DNA from: Gp6-AA40 sp036407095
Lineage (GTDB): Bacteria > Acidobacteriota > Vicinamibacteria > Vicinamibacterales > UBA2999
Assembly (NCBI GenBank): GCA_036407095.1
Contig: DASWZV010000129.1
Coordinates: forward strand, 127,350-191,349
Direction: 5' to 3'
Length of the DNA: 64,000 bases
The translations under genes and the position numbers were made by a program. The notes beneath the pieces are model-generated. The model was not told the origin of the DNA, ran no database searches, and saw nothing but the letters and a program-made list of their open reading frames with translations. This document shows, in pieces, positions 32,695 to 41,214 of the stretch (within the stretch, counting starts at the first letter, position 1; every line of letters starts with the position of its first letter).

Positions 32695-33933
32695 TTCCAC
32701 GGGACCTGTAATCAACCTCGCGCCTCTCTGGAACGTGAGATACGCCACAGCCCATTCGAACAACACGACGACGCGATTGCGGAAGCCGATCAGCTCCACG
32801 ATGTGGAGGAAGAGCCACGCGAGCCAGCCGATCAGACCGGAGAATTTCGCCCACGGAAGATCGGCGACGGCGGATCCTCGACCGACGATCGCCATGTTGC
32901 CCAGGTTCCTGTAGACGAACGGCTGCGTCGGCTCTCCACGCATCAGTCGCAGGATGTTGTCAGCCGCGTGCACCGCACCCTGCATCGCCGTCTGCGCGAC
33001 ACCCGGCAGCGGCTTCCCGTCCTGAAGCGACAACGCGGCGTCGCCGACGACGAAGACCTCGGGATGTCCGGAGATCGACAGATCGGGCTGCACGATCACG
33101 CGGCCGGCGCGATCGAGCGGCGCGCCGAGTGTCTTGACGAGCGGCGAGGCGGCGACGCCCGCGGCCCACACGACGGTGCCGGCTTCCAGAAGTTCTCCGC
33201 CGTTGCACGTGACGCCCTGTGCATCGACGTTGGTGACCGTCGTCTTCTGCCGCACTTCCACCCCGAGCCGTTCGAGCGATCGCTCGGCGGCGCGACGCAG
33301 CGATTCTGGAAACGTCGGGAGGATGGACGGGCCGGCCTCGATCAACACGATGCGCGCGCGGGTGGTATCGATCGATCGGAACTCGTCGCGCAGCGTCTGT
33401 TTGGCAATCTCTGCCAGCGTGCCGGCGAGCTCCACGCCCGTGGGCCCGCCGCCGACGATGGCAAATGTCAGCAGCGCACGCTGCCGCGCCGGATCGGTTT
33501 CACGCTCGGCCTGCTCGAACGCGACGAGAATGCGACGCCTGATCGCGATGGCGTCCTCGAGCGTCTTGAGTCCGGGTGCGTACTGCTCCCACTCGTTGTG
33601 GCCGAAGTACGAATGACGCGATCCGCTGGCGACGATCAGATAGTCGTAGTCGAGCGACGCGCCGTCGGCGAGCCCGACTCGTCGCGCCGTCACATCGATG
33701 CGCGTCGCCTCCCCCATCAGCACGCGTGCGTTGCGCACGCGGCGAAGAATCCATCGGATCGGCGCGGCGATGTCTCCTGGTGACAGCGTCGCAGTCGCGA
33801 CCTGGTAGAGCAGCGGCTGGAAGACGTGATGATTCTTCCGATCGAGCAGCGTGACGCGAACGTCGGCATGACGCAGTCGCTTCGCCGCCGAGAGCCCGCC
33901 AAACCCACCGCCGATGATGAGGATGTGTTTCAT
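32614..33933 (-). CDS. ndh: Type II NADH dehydrogenase (NDH-2)
   Basis: A 439-residue membrane-associated flavoprotein that oxidises NADH and reduces quinone without pumping protons. It has the FAD motif ILIIGGGFGGLSAAKRL (4-20), the second nucleotide motif FAIVGGGPTGVELAGTLAEI, the FAD-contact FVVGDAALS, and the quinone-site segment PGVAQTAMQGAVHAA. A C-terminal amphipathic/hydrophobic region (KFSGLIGWLAWLFLHIVELIG) would anchor it. The last 25 or so residues (GIGSQESGISAGQGSRNEP and onward) are read from a dispersed repeat and are unlikely to be functional. It would feed the quinone pool of the respiratory chain. Confidence 0.94.
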   Translation of the reverse strand: MKHILIIGGGFGGLSAAKRLRHADVRVTLLDRKNHHVFQPLLYQVATATLSPGDIAAPIRWILRRVRNARVLMGEATRIDVTARRVGLADGASLDYDYLIVASGSRHSYFGHNEWEQYAPGLKTLEDAIAIRRRILVAFEQAERETDPARQRALLTFAIVGGGPTGVELAGTLAEIAKQTLRDEFRSIDTTRARIVLIEAGPSILPTFPESLRRAAERSLERLGVEVRQKTTVTNVDAQGVTCNGGELLEAGTVVWAAGVAASPLVKTLGAPLDRAGRVIVQPDLSISGHPEVFVVGDAALSLQDGKPLPGVAQTAMQGAVHAADNILRLMRGEPTQPFVYRNLGNMAIVGRGSAVADLPWAKFSGLIGWLAWLFLHIVELIGFRNRVVVLFEWAVAYLTFQRGARLITGPVEGIGSQESGISAGQGSRNEPQAVSTKR

Positions 33934-33936
33934 TGA

Positions 33937-34021
33937 CAGGAAGCAGGAATCAGGAAGCAGCCATGGGGCAAGGAATCAGAAAGCAGCCCTGATTCCTGCC
34001 TGATTCCTGCTTCCTGATTCC
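33937..34021. repeat. GGAATCAGGA-word hairpin repeat, copy 2
   Basis: The left arm (33937-33960, CAGGAAGCAGGAATCAGGAA) and right arm (33989-34021, with CTGATTCCTG and CTTCCTGATTCC) are complementary and built from the same words as the copy at 32564. It fills the gap between the divergent NDH-2 and molybdopterin oxidoreductase genes, right where their promoters should be. Confidence 0.85.
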
Positions 34022-34042
34022 TCTAATTGCTAGACTATCACC

Positions 34043-36061
34043 GTGAAGTCCGCTCTCCCGTTGAGCCCCGAGCACATTGTCGAGACGGTGTGTCCGCTCG
34101 ATTGCCCCGACTGCTGCAGTCTCGATGTGACCCTCCAGGATGGACGCATCACGGGCATCGACGGCTCATCACTCAACCCCATCACCAACGGCTACATCTG
34201 CGCCAAGGTGCGCCGCTTCAGCGAGCGTGTCTACGGAGACGACCGGCTGCTGTACCCGGCAGTCCGCAAAGGCCCGAAGGGATTCGCCCGCTTCGAGCGG
34301 ACGACATGGGACGAAGCGATGTCGCTCATCGCAACGCGGATGCTCGAAGCGCGGGACAGATGGGGGGGTGAGTCGATCCTGCCGTACTCATATGGCGGAT
34401 CGAACGGGTTGCTGACCCAGGACACGAGCGACGCGACGCTGTTCCGGCGACTCGGGGCCTCGCGGCTCGCGCGAACCGTCTGCGCGATGCCGACCAGCAC
34501 GGCTAATCAGGCGCTCTACGGCAAGATGCCATCGGTGACGTACGAGGACTACGTCGAGGCGAGACTCATCATCCTCTGGGGCGTCAACCCGTCGGCATCA
34601 GGCATCCATCTCGTGCCGTACATCCGCGAGGCGCAGCGGCGTGGCGCCACGCTCATCGTTGTCGACCCGCGTACGACAGCGCTCGCCAAGCAGGCCGATA
34701 TTCATCTGCCAGTGCGGCCCGGGACCGACTTGCCGGTTGCGTTGTCGATCCATCGATACCTGTTCGACAGCGGCAAAGCCGATCGCGCGTTCATGGATGC
34801 CCACACGATCAACGGGGATCGTCTGCGCGAGAAGGCGCTGCCCTGGACGTTCGAGCGCGCAGCGCAGGAGGCAGGGATCTCGTGCGACGATCTCGCGAAG
34901 GCCGCTGCGCTCTATGCCGATTCGACGCCGGCGTTGGTCCGCTGCGGCTGGGGACAGGAGCGCAATCGCAACGGCGGCAGCTCCAGCCTCGCCATCCTCG
35001 CGCTGCCGGCCGTAGCGGGAAAGTTCGGCGTTAGAGGCGGCGGCTACTCGATGAGCAACTCCGCGGCCTGGGGCTTCGAGCGGACGTGGATCGGCGCGCA
35101 GGAACCGGCAACGCGCGTGATCAACATGAACCAGCTCGGACGCGTGCTGACCGAGCCCGATGGCGCGCCCGTCAACGTGCTCTTCGTGTACAACTCGAAC
35201 GCCGCGGTGACGTCTCCGGATCAGCGGCGCATCCTTCGGGGTCTCGAACGCGACGATCTGTTCACGGTCGTCTTCGAGCAGGTGATGACCGATACGGCGC
35301 ACTATGCCGACGTGATCCTTCCAGCCACTACATTTCTCGAGGGCTACGACATCGCGCGTGCGTACGGTCCGATCGGCCTTCGGCTCGGCAAACCGGTGAT
35401 CGAGCCGGTCGCCGAATCACGGTCGAACGCGGAGGTATTCGGCGAGCTGCTGCAGCGCCTCGAGCTTGCCGAACCCGATGACCCATCAGGCGAGCTCGAG
35501 GAGATGCTCGACGTGCTCTCGAAGATGCCGCCGGCGATCGGCGATGAGCTGCGTGAGCATGGCTACGCCACGCCGATTGCGGCCGGGCGCCCGATTCAGT
35601 TCGTCGATGTGAGTCCGCGGACGCACGGATCGAAGGTCGACCTGTTTCCCGCGCATCTCGATGCCGAGTCGCCCGCGGGATTGTACGGGTACCAGCGAGA
35701 TCCCGCGACCGCCGAGTTTCCGCTGACGCTCATTTCACCCGCGAGCGAGCGCACGATTTCCTCCACGCTCGCCGAACTCCCGCGCCCCGGAGTCCGATTG
35801 CTGATGCATCCGGACGATGCCGCGGCGCGCGGTATCGCCGACGGCGATGACGTGCGCGTGTTCAATGGTCTTGGAGAAGTGCGGTGCAACGTGCAGGTTG
35901 GCGGCTGGATTCGCCCGGGGACCGTGAGCCTGCCCAAAGGACTCTGGCGCAAGCACACGGCCAACGGGTTTACCGCAAACGCGCTCGTCCCCGACACCCT
36001 GACGGATATCGGTGGAGGAGCGTGTTTCAATGATGCTCGCGTGGAAATCGCGCGAGTGTGA
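34043..36061 (+). CDS. Molybdopterin-dependent oxidoreductase (DMSO reductase family)
   Basis: A 672-residue enzyme with an N-terminal [4Fe-4S] site (C17, C21, C25, C53; VCPLDCPDCC and YICAK), then the large bis-MGD-binding domains (SYGGSNGLLTQ, LIILWGVNPSASGIH, IVVDPRTTALAKQADIHLPV, then PGTDLPVALSIH) and the C-terminal MGD domain (VRLLMHPDDAAARGIADGDDV). No twin-arginine signal precedes the cluster, so it is probably cytoplasmic. The lineage resembles generic molybdopterin oxidoreductases of unknown substrate found in many aerobes. GTG 34043 is the likely start; the ribosome-binding site is unclear. Confidence 0.9.
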   Translation: MKSALPLSPEHIVETVCPLDCPDCCSLDVTLQDGRITGIDGSSLNPITNGYICAKVRRFSERVYGDDRLLYPAVRKGPKGFARFERTTWDEAMSLIATRMLEARDRWGGESILPYSYGGSNGLLTQDTSDATLFRRLGASRLARTVCAMPTSTANQALYGKMPSVTYEDYVEARLIILWGVNPSASGIHLVPYIREAQRRGATLIVVDPRTTALAKQADIHLPVRPGTDLPVALSIHRYLFDSGKADRAFMDAHTINGDRLREKALPWTFERAAQEAGISCDDLAKAAALYADSTPALVRCGWGQERNRNGGSSSLAILALPAVAGKFGVRGGGYSMSNSAAWGFERTWIGAQEPATRVINMNQLGRVLTEPDGAPVNVLFVYNSNAAVTSPDQRRILRGLERDDLFTVVFEQVMTDTAHYADVILPATTFLEGYDIARAYGPIGLRLGKPVIEPVAESRSNAEVFGELLQRLELAEPDDPSGELEEMLDVLSKMPPAIGDELREHGYATPIAAGRPIQFVDVSPRTHGSKVDLFPAHLDAESPAGLYGYQRDPATAEFPLTLISPASERTISSTLAELPRPGVRLLMHPDDAAARGIADGDDVRVFNGLGEVRCNVQVGGWIRPGTVSLPKGLWRKHTANGFTANALVPDTLTDIGGGACFNDARVEIARV

Positions 36062-36116
36062 GACTCAAGCCGTCAGACACACGACGGCTAAAGATCTGGC
36101 CACCACGGCCAAGCCC

Positions 36117-36380
36117 TTAGTCCAGACGGCCCGGAATTCGACCCGTAACAGGGGCCGTCTTAATGTTCTGCAAGTCGGTCGCACCGACCGGCACTAGGCG
36201 CCCACGGCCGCCACGGCTGCTCTGACCACCTTTGCGACCAGCCGCACGTGCTTCATCAGGCGTCCACTCATGTGCCGTGCCCTTTTCGTGGGCGGCGCGA
36301 CCACCTTTACTAGCTATCTCGCGTTGCTTCTCACGACTCATCGAAGCAAACCCGCGACGTTCTTTGCGCGCTCCGTCCAC
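36117..36380 (-). CDS. KGG-motif stress protein
   Basis: An 87-residue basic protein carrying two KGG motifs: RGFASMSREKQREIASKGGR and WTPDEARAAGRKGGQSSRGG. This pattern defines the KGG/acidophilic-repeat family (as in YciG and GsiB), hydrophilic proteins linked to stress or dehydration. GTG 36380 is chosen because an exceptionally strong GGGAGGGGGG ribosome-binding site is four to five bases upstream; the longer frame to 36944 overlaps YggX on the other strand and is not protein-like. The last 30 residues past the second KGG are variable. Confidence 0.82.
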   Translation of the reverse strand: MDGARKERRGFASMSREKQREIASKGGRAAHEKGTAHEWTPDEARAAGRKGGQSSRGGRGRLVPVGATDLQNIKTAPVTGRIPGRLD

Positions 36381-36632
36381 AGTACCCCCCTCCCTGACTT
36401 GGTTCCCCGCTCGGCTCCCAATTGTCCAAACGGGACGGACACCGGACCCGGACTTCAAGGCGTGTGCCAGCGCGAGCAGAACAAGCTCAGCTGGAGTGGA
36501 GGTGCATGAAACAGGGCGCGTACCAAAACAGCGCATGGACTGCGTCCCCTGACAGTGACGTGGAATCTGACAGGCGAGGTCAGCGGTTGTGTAAATCGGG
36601 GGGCACGCGGCGAAAATTGGTAACATCGCGTT

Positions 36633-36956
36633 ATGGATGATTGTGCTCCGTCGATCTCCGCACAACCCGTTGGCAACACCACCGGTCGCACTGTGCGTTG
36701 CGTGAAGTTTCAAAAAGAGTTGCCCGGTCTCGACGCGCAGCCGTGGCCCGGCGAACTTGGAAAACGTATCTACGACAACGTTTCCGCGCAGGCGTGGAAG
36801 CTCTGGGAAGATCGTCAGAAGATGATTCTCAACGAGTACCGCCTGATGCCGTGGCAGAAGGAAGCGCAGGAACTCATCGCAAAACACATGGAGGATTTCT
36901 TCTTCGGCGAGAGCGCGGCGCTTCCGCCCGGATACGTGCCGCAACAGAGCAAGTAA
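36633..36956 (+). CDS. yggX: Fe(II)-trafficking / oxidative damage protection protein YggX
   Basis: A 107-residue protein containing the full YggX fold: VRCVKFQKELPGLDAQPWPG followed by ELGKRIYDNVSAQAWKLW and MILNEYRLMPWQKEAQELI. The Cys23 near the start of the domain matches the conserved cysteine of YggX. In enterobacteria it protects Fe-S enzymes from superoxide. The N-terminal 20 residues have no counterpart in the E. coli protein, so a later start is possible. It is divergent from the KGG stress protein, which fits a stress setting. Confidence 0.93.
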   Translation: MDDCAPSISAQPVGNTTGRTVRCVKFQKELPGLDAQPWPGELGKRIYDNVSAQAWKLWEDRQKMILNEYRLMPWQKEAQELIAKHMEDFFFGESAALPPGYVPQQSK

Positions 36957-37005
36957 TTCACGCCGAGAGAAAACCGACCCACTTCTCAGGTGAAATCCCG
37001 ATCAT

Positions 37006-38274
37006 CTATCTCGCCATCGACACGGCTCGCTCGATCGAAAAATTCAGGCAGCGATGTGCATTCCGCAGCGAGCGCTCCACCGCTGCGGGCTCGCGCTCGC
37101 TCGCGAAGATGAACCCCAGATAGCTGCGGCCTTCCGGAAGGGGCACCAGGATCTCATCGGGCTTGGCGGTCACGATCACATCGTCGATGCCCACGATCTC
37201 TCGTGACTCGCTCACCCCCGCGACGCCGCGAAATACACCGCCGACGGGAATCGGAATCATCATCACGCCGGACGCCCCATGTCCCTGCCTGAATCCAGTG
37301 ATGTCCTGGCCGATGGCGTGACGAAGCAGCACCTCTTCGAGCGAGACCGGCGTTCCGTCCGCGGCACGCAGCCGAACCGCGCGTGAACACAGGCCGCCAA
37401 TCGGCCTCGGTGCGACTTCGAGGACGTACACGCCGTCGGCGTTCAGACGACACTCCGCGTGGATCGGGCCGTGAACGAGCCCCAGCGCACGGGCGGCTCG
37501 ATCGACCGCATGAATCATGGCCTGTTGCACGTCGGCGGACGCGCGCGACGGGGTGACGTAGATCGTCTCTTCGAACAAAGGACCATCGAGTGGATCGGGC
37601 TTGTCGAAGACCGCGAAGACCTGAAACGCCCCATTCGTCAGGACGCCTTCCACCGCGTATTCCCGTCCCGGCACGAACGTCTCGATCAGCACGTGCTCGT
37701 GAGCCTCGTCTCGCTCGCTTCGAACGTCGATCGAGCGGAGCAGATTGCGCAGACGCACGAACGACGCGATGAATTCGGCGGGCGTATCGACACGCATGAC
37801 GCCGCGACTGCCGGAGAGAGCAAGCGGTTTGATGACGAGAGGATACAGGCGCCCGGCTGCCAGTGTGGGCGGATCCGAATCAATGGTCACCGCCTCGAAT
37901 GAAGGCGTCGGCAGCCCCGCACCGCGAAAGGCTCGTCGACTCGCCAGCTTGTTGCGGCTGGCAGCAGCCGCTTCAGGTGGATTTCCCGGAAGCCCCAGCG
38001 ATCGCGCCACACTCGCCGCAAGGCGCGTCGGGCGATCGCCGACCGCGATGACCCCGTCGATCGCTCCGGTCGCCCCGAGCGCTTTGATGACGGCATCGAT
38101 TGATCCGGGTTCATCGTGGAATCTGACGGGAATGGCCTGATCCCACCAGGGATCCTCGAGACGATCGCAACGGTCGCTGGCAAACACCAGGCGAACGCCT
38201 GCCTTTCCGGCCGCGTCGCCGAACGACCGGATTTGGTACCCCGTCGTCGTTGCGAGCAGCAGGACGCGTGTCAC
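37006..38274 (-). CDS. ATP-grasp ligase coupled to radical SAM gene
   Basis: A 422-residue ATP-grasp protein of the carbamoyl-phosphate-synthase/biotin-carboxylase-like type. The N-terminal Rossmann-like domain is MTRVLLLATTTGYQIRSFG. A Lys-bearing strand LYPLVIKPLALSGSRGV binds ATP, and FVPGREYAVEGVLTNG, IHAECRLNADGVYVLEVAPR and PIGGLCSRAVR complete the metal- and phosphate-binding motifs. Such enzymes join a carboxylate to an amine or thiol through an acyl phosphate. Its GTG start overlaps the radical SAM stop by four bases (GTGA), so the two proteins should act on the same pathway. The substrate is unknown. Confidence 0.88.
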   Translation of the reverse strand: MTRVLLLATTTGYQIRSFGDAAGKAGVRLVFASDRCDRLEDPWWDQAIPVRFHDEPGSIDAVIKALGATGAIDGVIAVGDRPTRLAASVARSLGLPGNPPEAAAASRNKLASRRAFRGAGLPTPSFEAVTIDSDPPTLAAGRLYPLVIKPLALSGSRGVMRVDTPAEFIASFVRLRNLLRSIDVRSERDEAHEHVLIETFVPGREYAVEGVLTNGAFQVFAVFDKPDPLDGPLFEETIYVTPSRASADVQQAMIHAVDRAARALGLVHGPIHAECRLNADGVYVLEVAPRPIGGLCSRAVRLRAADGTPVSLEEVLLRHAIGQDITGFRQGHGASGVMMIPIPVGGVFRGVAGVSESREIVGIDDVIVTAKPDEILVPLPEGRSYLGFIFASEREPAAVERSLRNAHRCLNFSIERAVSMAR

Positions 38275-39710
38275 ACCAGATCGACCTGTTCGGGCCCCGG
38301 CTCCGCGCAGCAGTACCAGGCCTCGGTCATATAGGGCGGAACCAGCGACGCATCGCTCGACAAATCCCGCGACATGTCGCGGGACCCGTCGTGAAATCGA
38401 GGGGGCATCGTCACTCCTGCGGCGTCGGCCATGCGCGCGAAGACATCCGCGCGGCGACCGCGAGAGGCCGTTCCGGCAATGCGCATGACATCCTGCTGCA
38501 GGCGATCGACCTGACTGTCACGATGGCGCCACGGGAATGTCAGCGACGTCGGATCGAATGGATCGACCGTGTCTCTGATGTCGGCGAGCTCCAACAATTT
38601 CGATTCGGCGGTGACGAGCAGCCGGATCGCGAGCTGGATCGGCGCCACCGCCTCGACGAGGCCGAGCGTCGCGATGTACGTCAGGAGTTCGCGGTAGCCA
38701 TCGATCGTCGTCCAGGGCGTGAACGGGACGAAGGTCGGAGCCAGGGCGACACCGGAAGATCGGCATATCTCGACCGCTGCCATGAAGTCGGCGCGGGTGT
38801 GACCTTTCTGGAGCTTGACCAGCACGTCGTCGTCGATCGATTCCACCGCGCTCGTGATGAAGAGGCAGCCGGTGTCGCGAAGGAGCGGCAGCATGGCTGC
38901 GTGCTTCAGCAGGTGCTCGATCTTGATCGTGACGTCGTAAGTGACCGAGGGGAATTCACGCGCGACACGCTCCACGACGCGACGGCCGTGGGTCGGCCCG
39001 TTGAAGAAATCCGGATCGCCGAAGCTGATGTGCTGCGCGCCCGCCGTCACCTGCGACCGCACGTCCTCGATCACCACGTCGACGGGTATCGCGGTGAATC
39101 TCCCGTGATAGACCGGCACGATCGGGCAGTGCCGGCACACGTGCTTGCATCCGCGGGTCGTGTCGGTGCTTCCGACGACGCGGCGAGACCCGTCGGGCAT
39201 TTGAAGCGCGGCGTATCGTGAGAGGGGCGGCAGCGTGCTTCGATCCGGGATTTGCGATCGGTCCCGCGGATCGTAGGGCCGGCCCTCGGGATCGCAATGC
39301 CGGTCGTTTTGTCCCTCGACGTCGCTCGGGACAACCCTGAGCCTGTCGGCCGGCCGCTCGACGAGCTCGAGGATCTCCCGCTCTGCCTCCGCACCGAGGA
39401 CGTGCCTCACGCCCTTGTCGCGGAGCCAGACCCGATTGAGCGGCGCGTACAGCCCGTATGCCGCGAGCGCCGCAGTCGGACGCAGCGCACGCACACGATC
39501 CACGAGGGGACCAGCCAGGCGGGTCGCGGTATGCATTGGCAGATAGAACGCCACGACATCGGCGCTGCGGATCTGCTCGTCCCGCAACTCGTCCCTCGAC
39601 GTGTCCACGCAGTCGACGGCGACGCCTGCGGCGCGCAGACGGGCCGCGGGAGCGGCAAGGCCCAGCGGCTGGCGGCCGAGGTCGTAGGTCGAAATCAGCA
39701 GAACCCGCAT
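38271..39710 (-). CDS. B12-binding-type radical SAM protein with CCAEP tail
   Basis: A 479-residue protein. The N-terminal domain (MRVLLISTYDLGRQPLGLAA) resembles a cobalamin-binding fold, though no DxHxxG is seen. The radical SAM core has CKHVCRHC (C188, C192, C195) for the [4Fe-4S] cluster and HISFGDPDFFNGP as the SAM-contact motif. The C-terminus reads YCCAEPGPEQVDLV. This tail fits the NCBI family that I recall as CUAEP/CCAEP-tail radical SAM (seleno)protein, in which the first or second Cys is selenocysteine in some members; here both are TGC codons. Residues about 127-158 are encoded by a region with a dispersed palindromic repeat. ATG 39710 is preferred over the upstream start 39773. 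Confidence 0.85.
   Translation of the reverse strand: MRVLLISTYDLGRQPLGLAAPAARLRAAGVAVDCVDTSRDELRDEQIRSADVVAFYLPMHTATRLAGPLVDRVRALRPTAALAAYGLYAPLNRVWLRDKGVRHVLGAEAEREILELVERPADRLRVVPSDVEGQNDRHCDPEGRPYDPRDRSQIPDRSTLPPLSRYAALQMPDGSRRVVGSTDTTRGCKHVCRHCPIVPVYHGRFTAIPVDVVIEDVRSQVTAGAQHISFGDPDFFNGPTHGRRVVERVAREFPSVTYDVTIKIEHLLKHAAMLPLLRDTGCLFITSAVESIDDDVLVKLQKGHTRADFMAAVEICRSSGVALAPTFVPFTPWTTIDGYRELLTYIATLGLVEAVAPIQLAIRLLVTAESKLLELADIRDTVDPFDPTSLTFPWRHRDSQVDRLQQDVMRIAGTASRGRRADVFARMADAAGVTMPPRFHDGSRDMSRDLSSDASLVPPYMTEAWYCCAEPGPEQVDLV
39311..39332. repeat. CCCTCGACGTCGCTCGGGA palindrome inside radical SAM gene
   Basis: An imperfect palindrome with the same layout as the CCCTTCGACTCCGCTCAGGGC repeat at 43997, with the end words GTCCC/GGGAC. 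On the minus strand it is read in frame as part of VVPSDVEGQ, at the join between the cobalamin-like and radical SAM domains. Confidence 0.5.
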
Positions 39711-39826
39711 GTGATTCAGTGTACTAACTGCCGGAGAAAACCAGTACCGCGTTGAAATCCTGATTCCCGGCACCCGGCGATCGCCGATCTCCCCCAGCAG
39801 GCAGACTCCACGTTATCCTTGCGGCA

Positions 39827-41206
39827 ATGACCGACACCGGCTTCTTCGGACACCCGCGCGGCCTGTCGACCCTCTTCTTCACCGAGATGTGGGAGCGTTT
39901 CAGCTACTACGGCATGCGTGCGTTTCTGATTCTCTATATGGTGGCGCCTGCGGCGAGCGGCGGACTCGGGTTCGCGGATGCCGATGCCGCGTCGATCTAC
40001 GGCACATACACCGGCAGCGCATGGGGTGCATCGATCCTCGGTGGCTTCGTCGCCGACCGCATACTCGGTCAATACCGCAGCGTGCTGATCGGCGGCATCA
40101 TCATCGCGCTCGGACATTTCACGCTGGCGTTCCATGCGCTCCCGTTCTTCTATTCCGGGCTCGCGCTCATCGTCGTCGGCACCGGTCTGCTGAAGCCGAA
40201 CGTCAGCACGCTCGTTGGCTCACTCTACGAGCGCGGCGACACGCGCCGCGACGCAGGGTTCTCGCTGTTCTACATGGGGATCAATCTCGGGGCGTTCATA
40301 GGACCGCTGATTGCGGGGTATCTCGCTCAGAAGGTCGACTGGCACGTCGGATTCGCGGCGGCTGGCGTCGGCATGACGCTCGGCTTGATCCAGTACGTGC
40401 TCGGACGCAAGCGTCTTCAGCCCGCACTTGATCGTCTGGTTACGACCCCGCGACCGCCCGCCTCCTCGCCGCTCGCATCGACAACCGTTCGCGACGAGGG
40501 GAATCTGTTCGGCTTCACGACAGCAGAATGGAAGCGGGTCGCCGCGATCGTCGTGTTCTTCGTTGTCGCCGTCCTGTTCTGGGGCGCATACGAGCAGGCG
40601 GGATCAACGCTCAACCTGTTCGCTGATCGCTACACACGGCTCGATCTCTTCGGGGTTTCGTTTCCGTCCTCGTGGTTTCAGTCGGTGCCGCCGATCTTCG
40701 TCATTCTGCTGGCGCCGATGTTCGCGTGGCTGTGGCTGCGGCTCGGTCCGCGAGAGCCGTCGGTCCCGGCGAAGATCGCCTTCGGGCTTTTCTTCATGGG
40801 TCTTTCGTTCCTCGTGCTCGTGCCGGCAGGTCAGATGGCTCAGGCCGCAGGAGGCGTGCGTGTGAGTCCGTGGTGGTTGATCTTCTCGTACATGCTGTCG
40901 GAGTTTGGCGAGCTCTGTCTCAGCCCGGTCGGCATCAGCGCCGTCACCAAACTCGCCCCGGTGCGCATCGTCGGACTGATGATGGGGGTGTGGTTCCTTT
41001 CGAACGCGTTCGGCAACAAGCTCGCCGGCTGGGCCGCTGGGTTCTTCAGCACCACCCCGCTGCAGACGTTGTTCGGCATGGTCACCGCGGTGATGTTCGT
41101 AACCGCGCTCGTGATGTTCGCGCTGGTGAAACCGATGCGCCGGCTCATGGGCGAAGGCCAGGCCCAGGATGCACTGATGCGAACGCACACAGGCACGAAC
41201 GGGTAG
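39827..41206 (+). CDS. POT-family proton-coupled peptide transporter
   Basis: A 459-residue inner-membrane transporter (12-14 helices) importing di- and tripeptides with protons. The POT signature EMWERFSYYGMRAFLILYM (21-39, the ExxERFxYY proton-coupling motif) is intact, along with GGFVADRILGQYRSVLIGG and FYMGINLGAFIGPLIAGYLA. A mid-protein FWGAYEQAGSTLNLF matches the family block FW.xxxQ. The ligase-type phosphoesterase gene begins eight bases after its stop. Confidence 0.95.
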   Translation: MTDTGFFGHPRGLSTLFFTEMWERFSYYGMRAFLILYMVAPAASGGLGFADADAASIYGTYTGSAWGASILGGFVADRILGQYRSVLIGGIIIALGHFTLAFHALPFFYSGLALIVVGTGLLKPNVSTLVGSLYERGDTRRDAGFSLFYMGINLGAFIGPLIAGYLAQKVDWHVGFAAAGVGMTLGLIQYVLGRKRLQPALDRLVTTPRPPASSPLASTTVRDEGNLFGFTTAEWKRVAAIVVFFVVAVLFWGAYEQAGSTLNLFADRYTRLDLFGVSFPSSWFQSVPPIFVILLAPMFAWLWLRLGPREPSVPAKIAFGLFFMGLSFLVLVPAGQMAQAAGGVRVSPWWLIFSYMLSEFGELCLSPVGISAVTKLAPVRIVGLMMGVWFLSNAFGNKLAGWAAGFFSTTPLQTLFGMVTAVMFVTALVMFALVKPMRRLMGEGQAQDALMRTHTGTNG

Positions 41207-41214
41207 TCCTCGCC

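Noticed and set aside
36381..36632. Small ORFs in the gap between the KGG and YggX genes
   Set aside because: Translations are Arg/Ser/Pro-rich, conflict with both divergent promoters and show no motif.
38271..38320. Selenocysteine in the radical SAM tail
   Set aside because: Both tail codons are TGC; the only in-frame TGA is the terminal stop.
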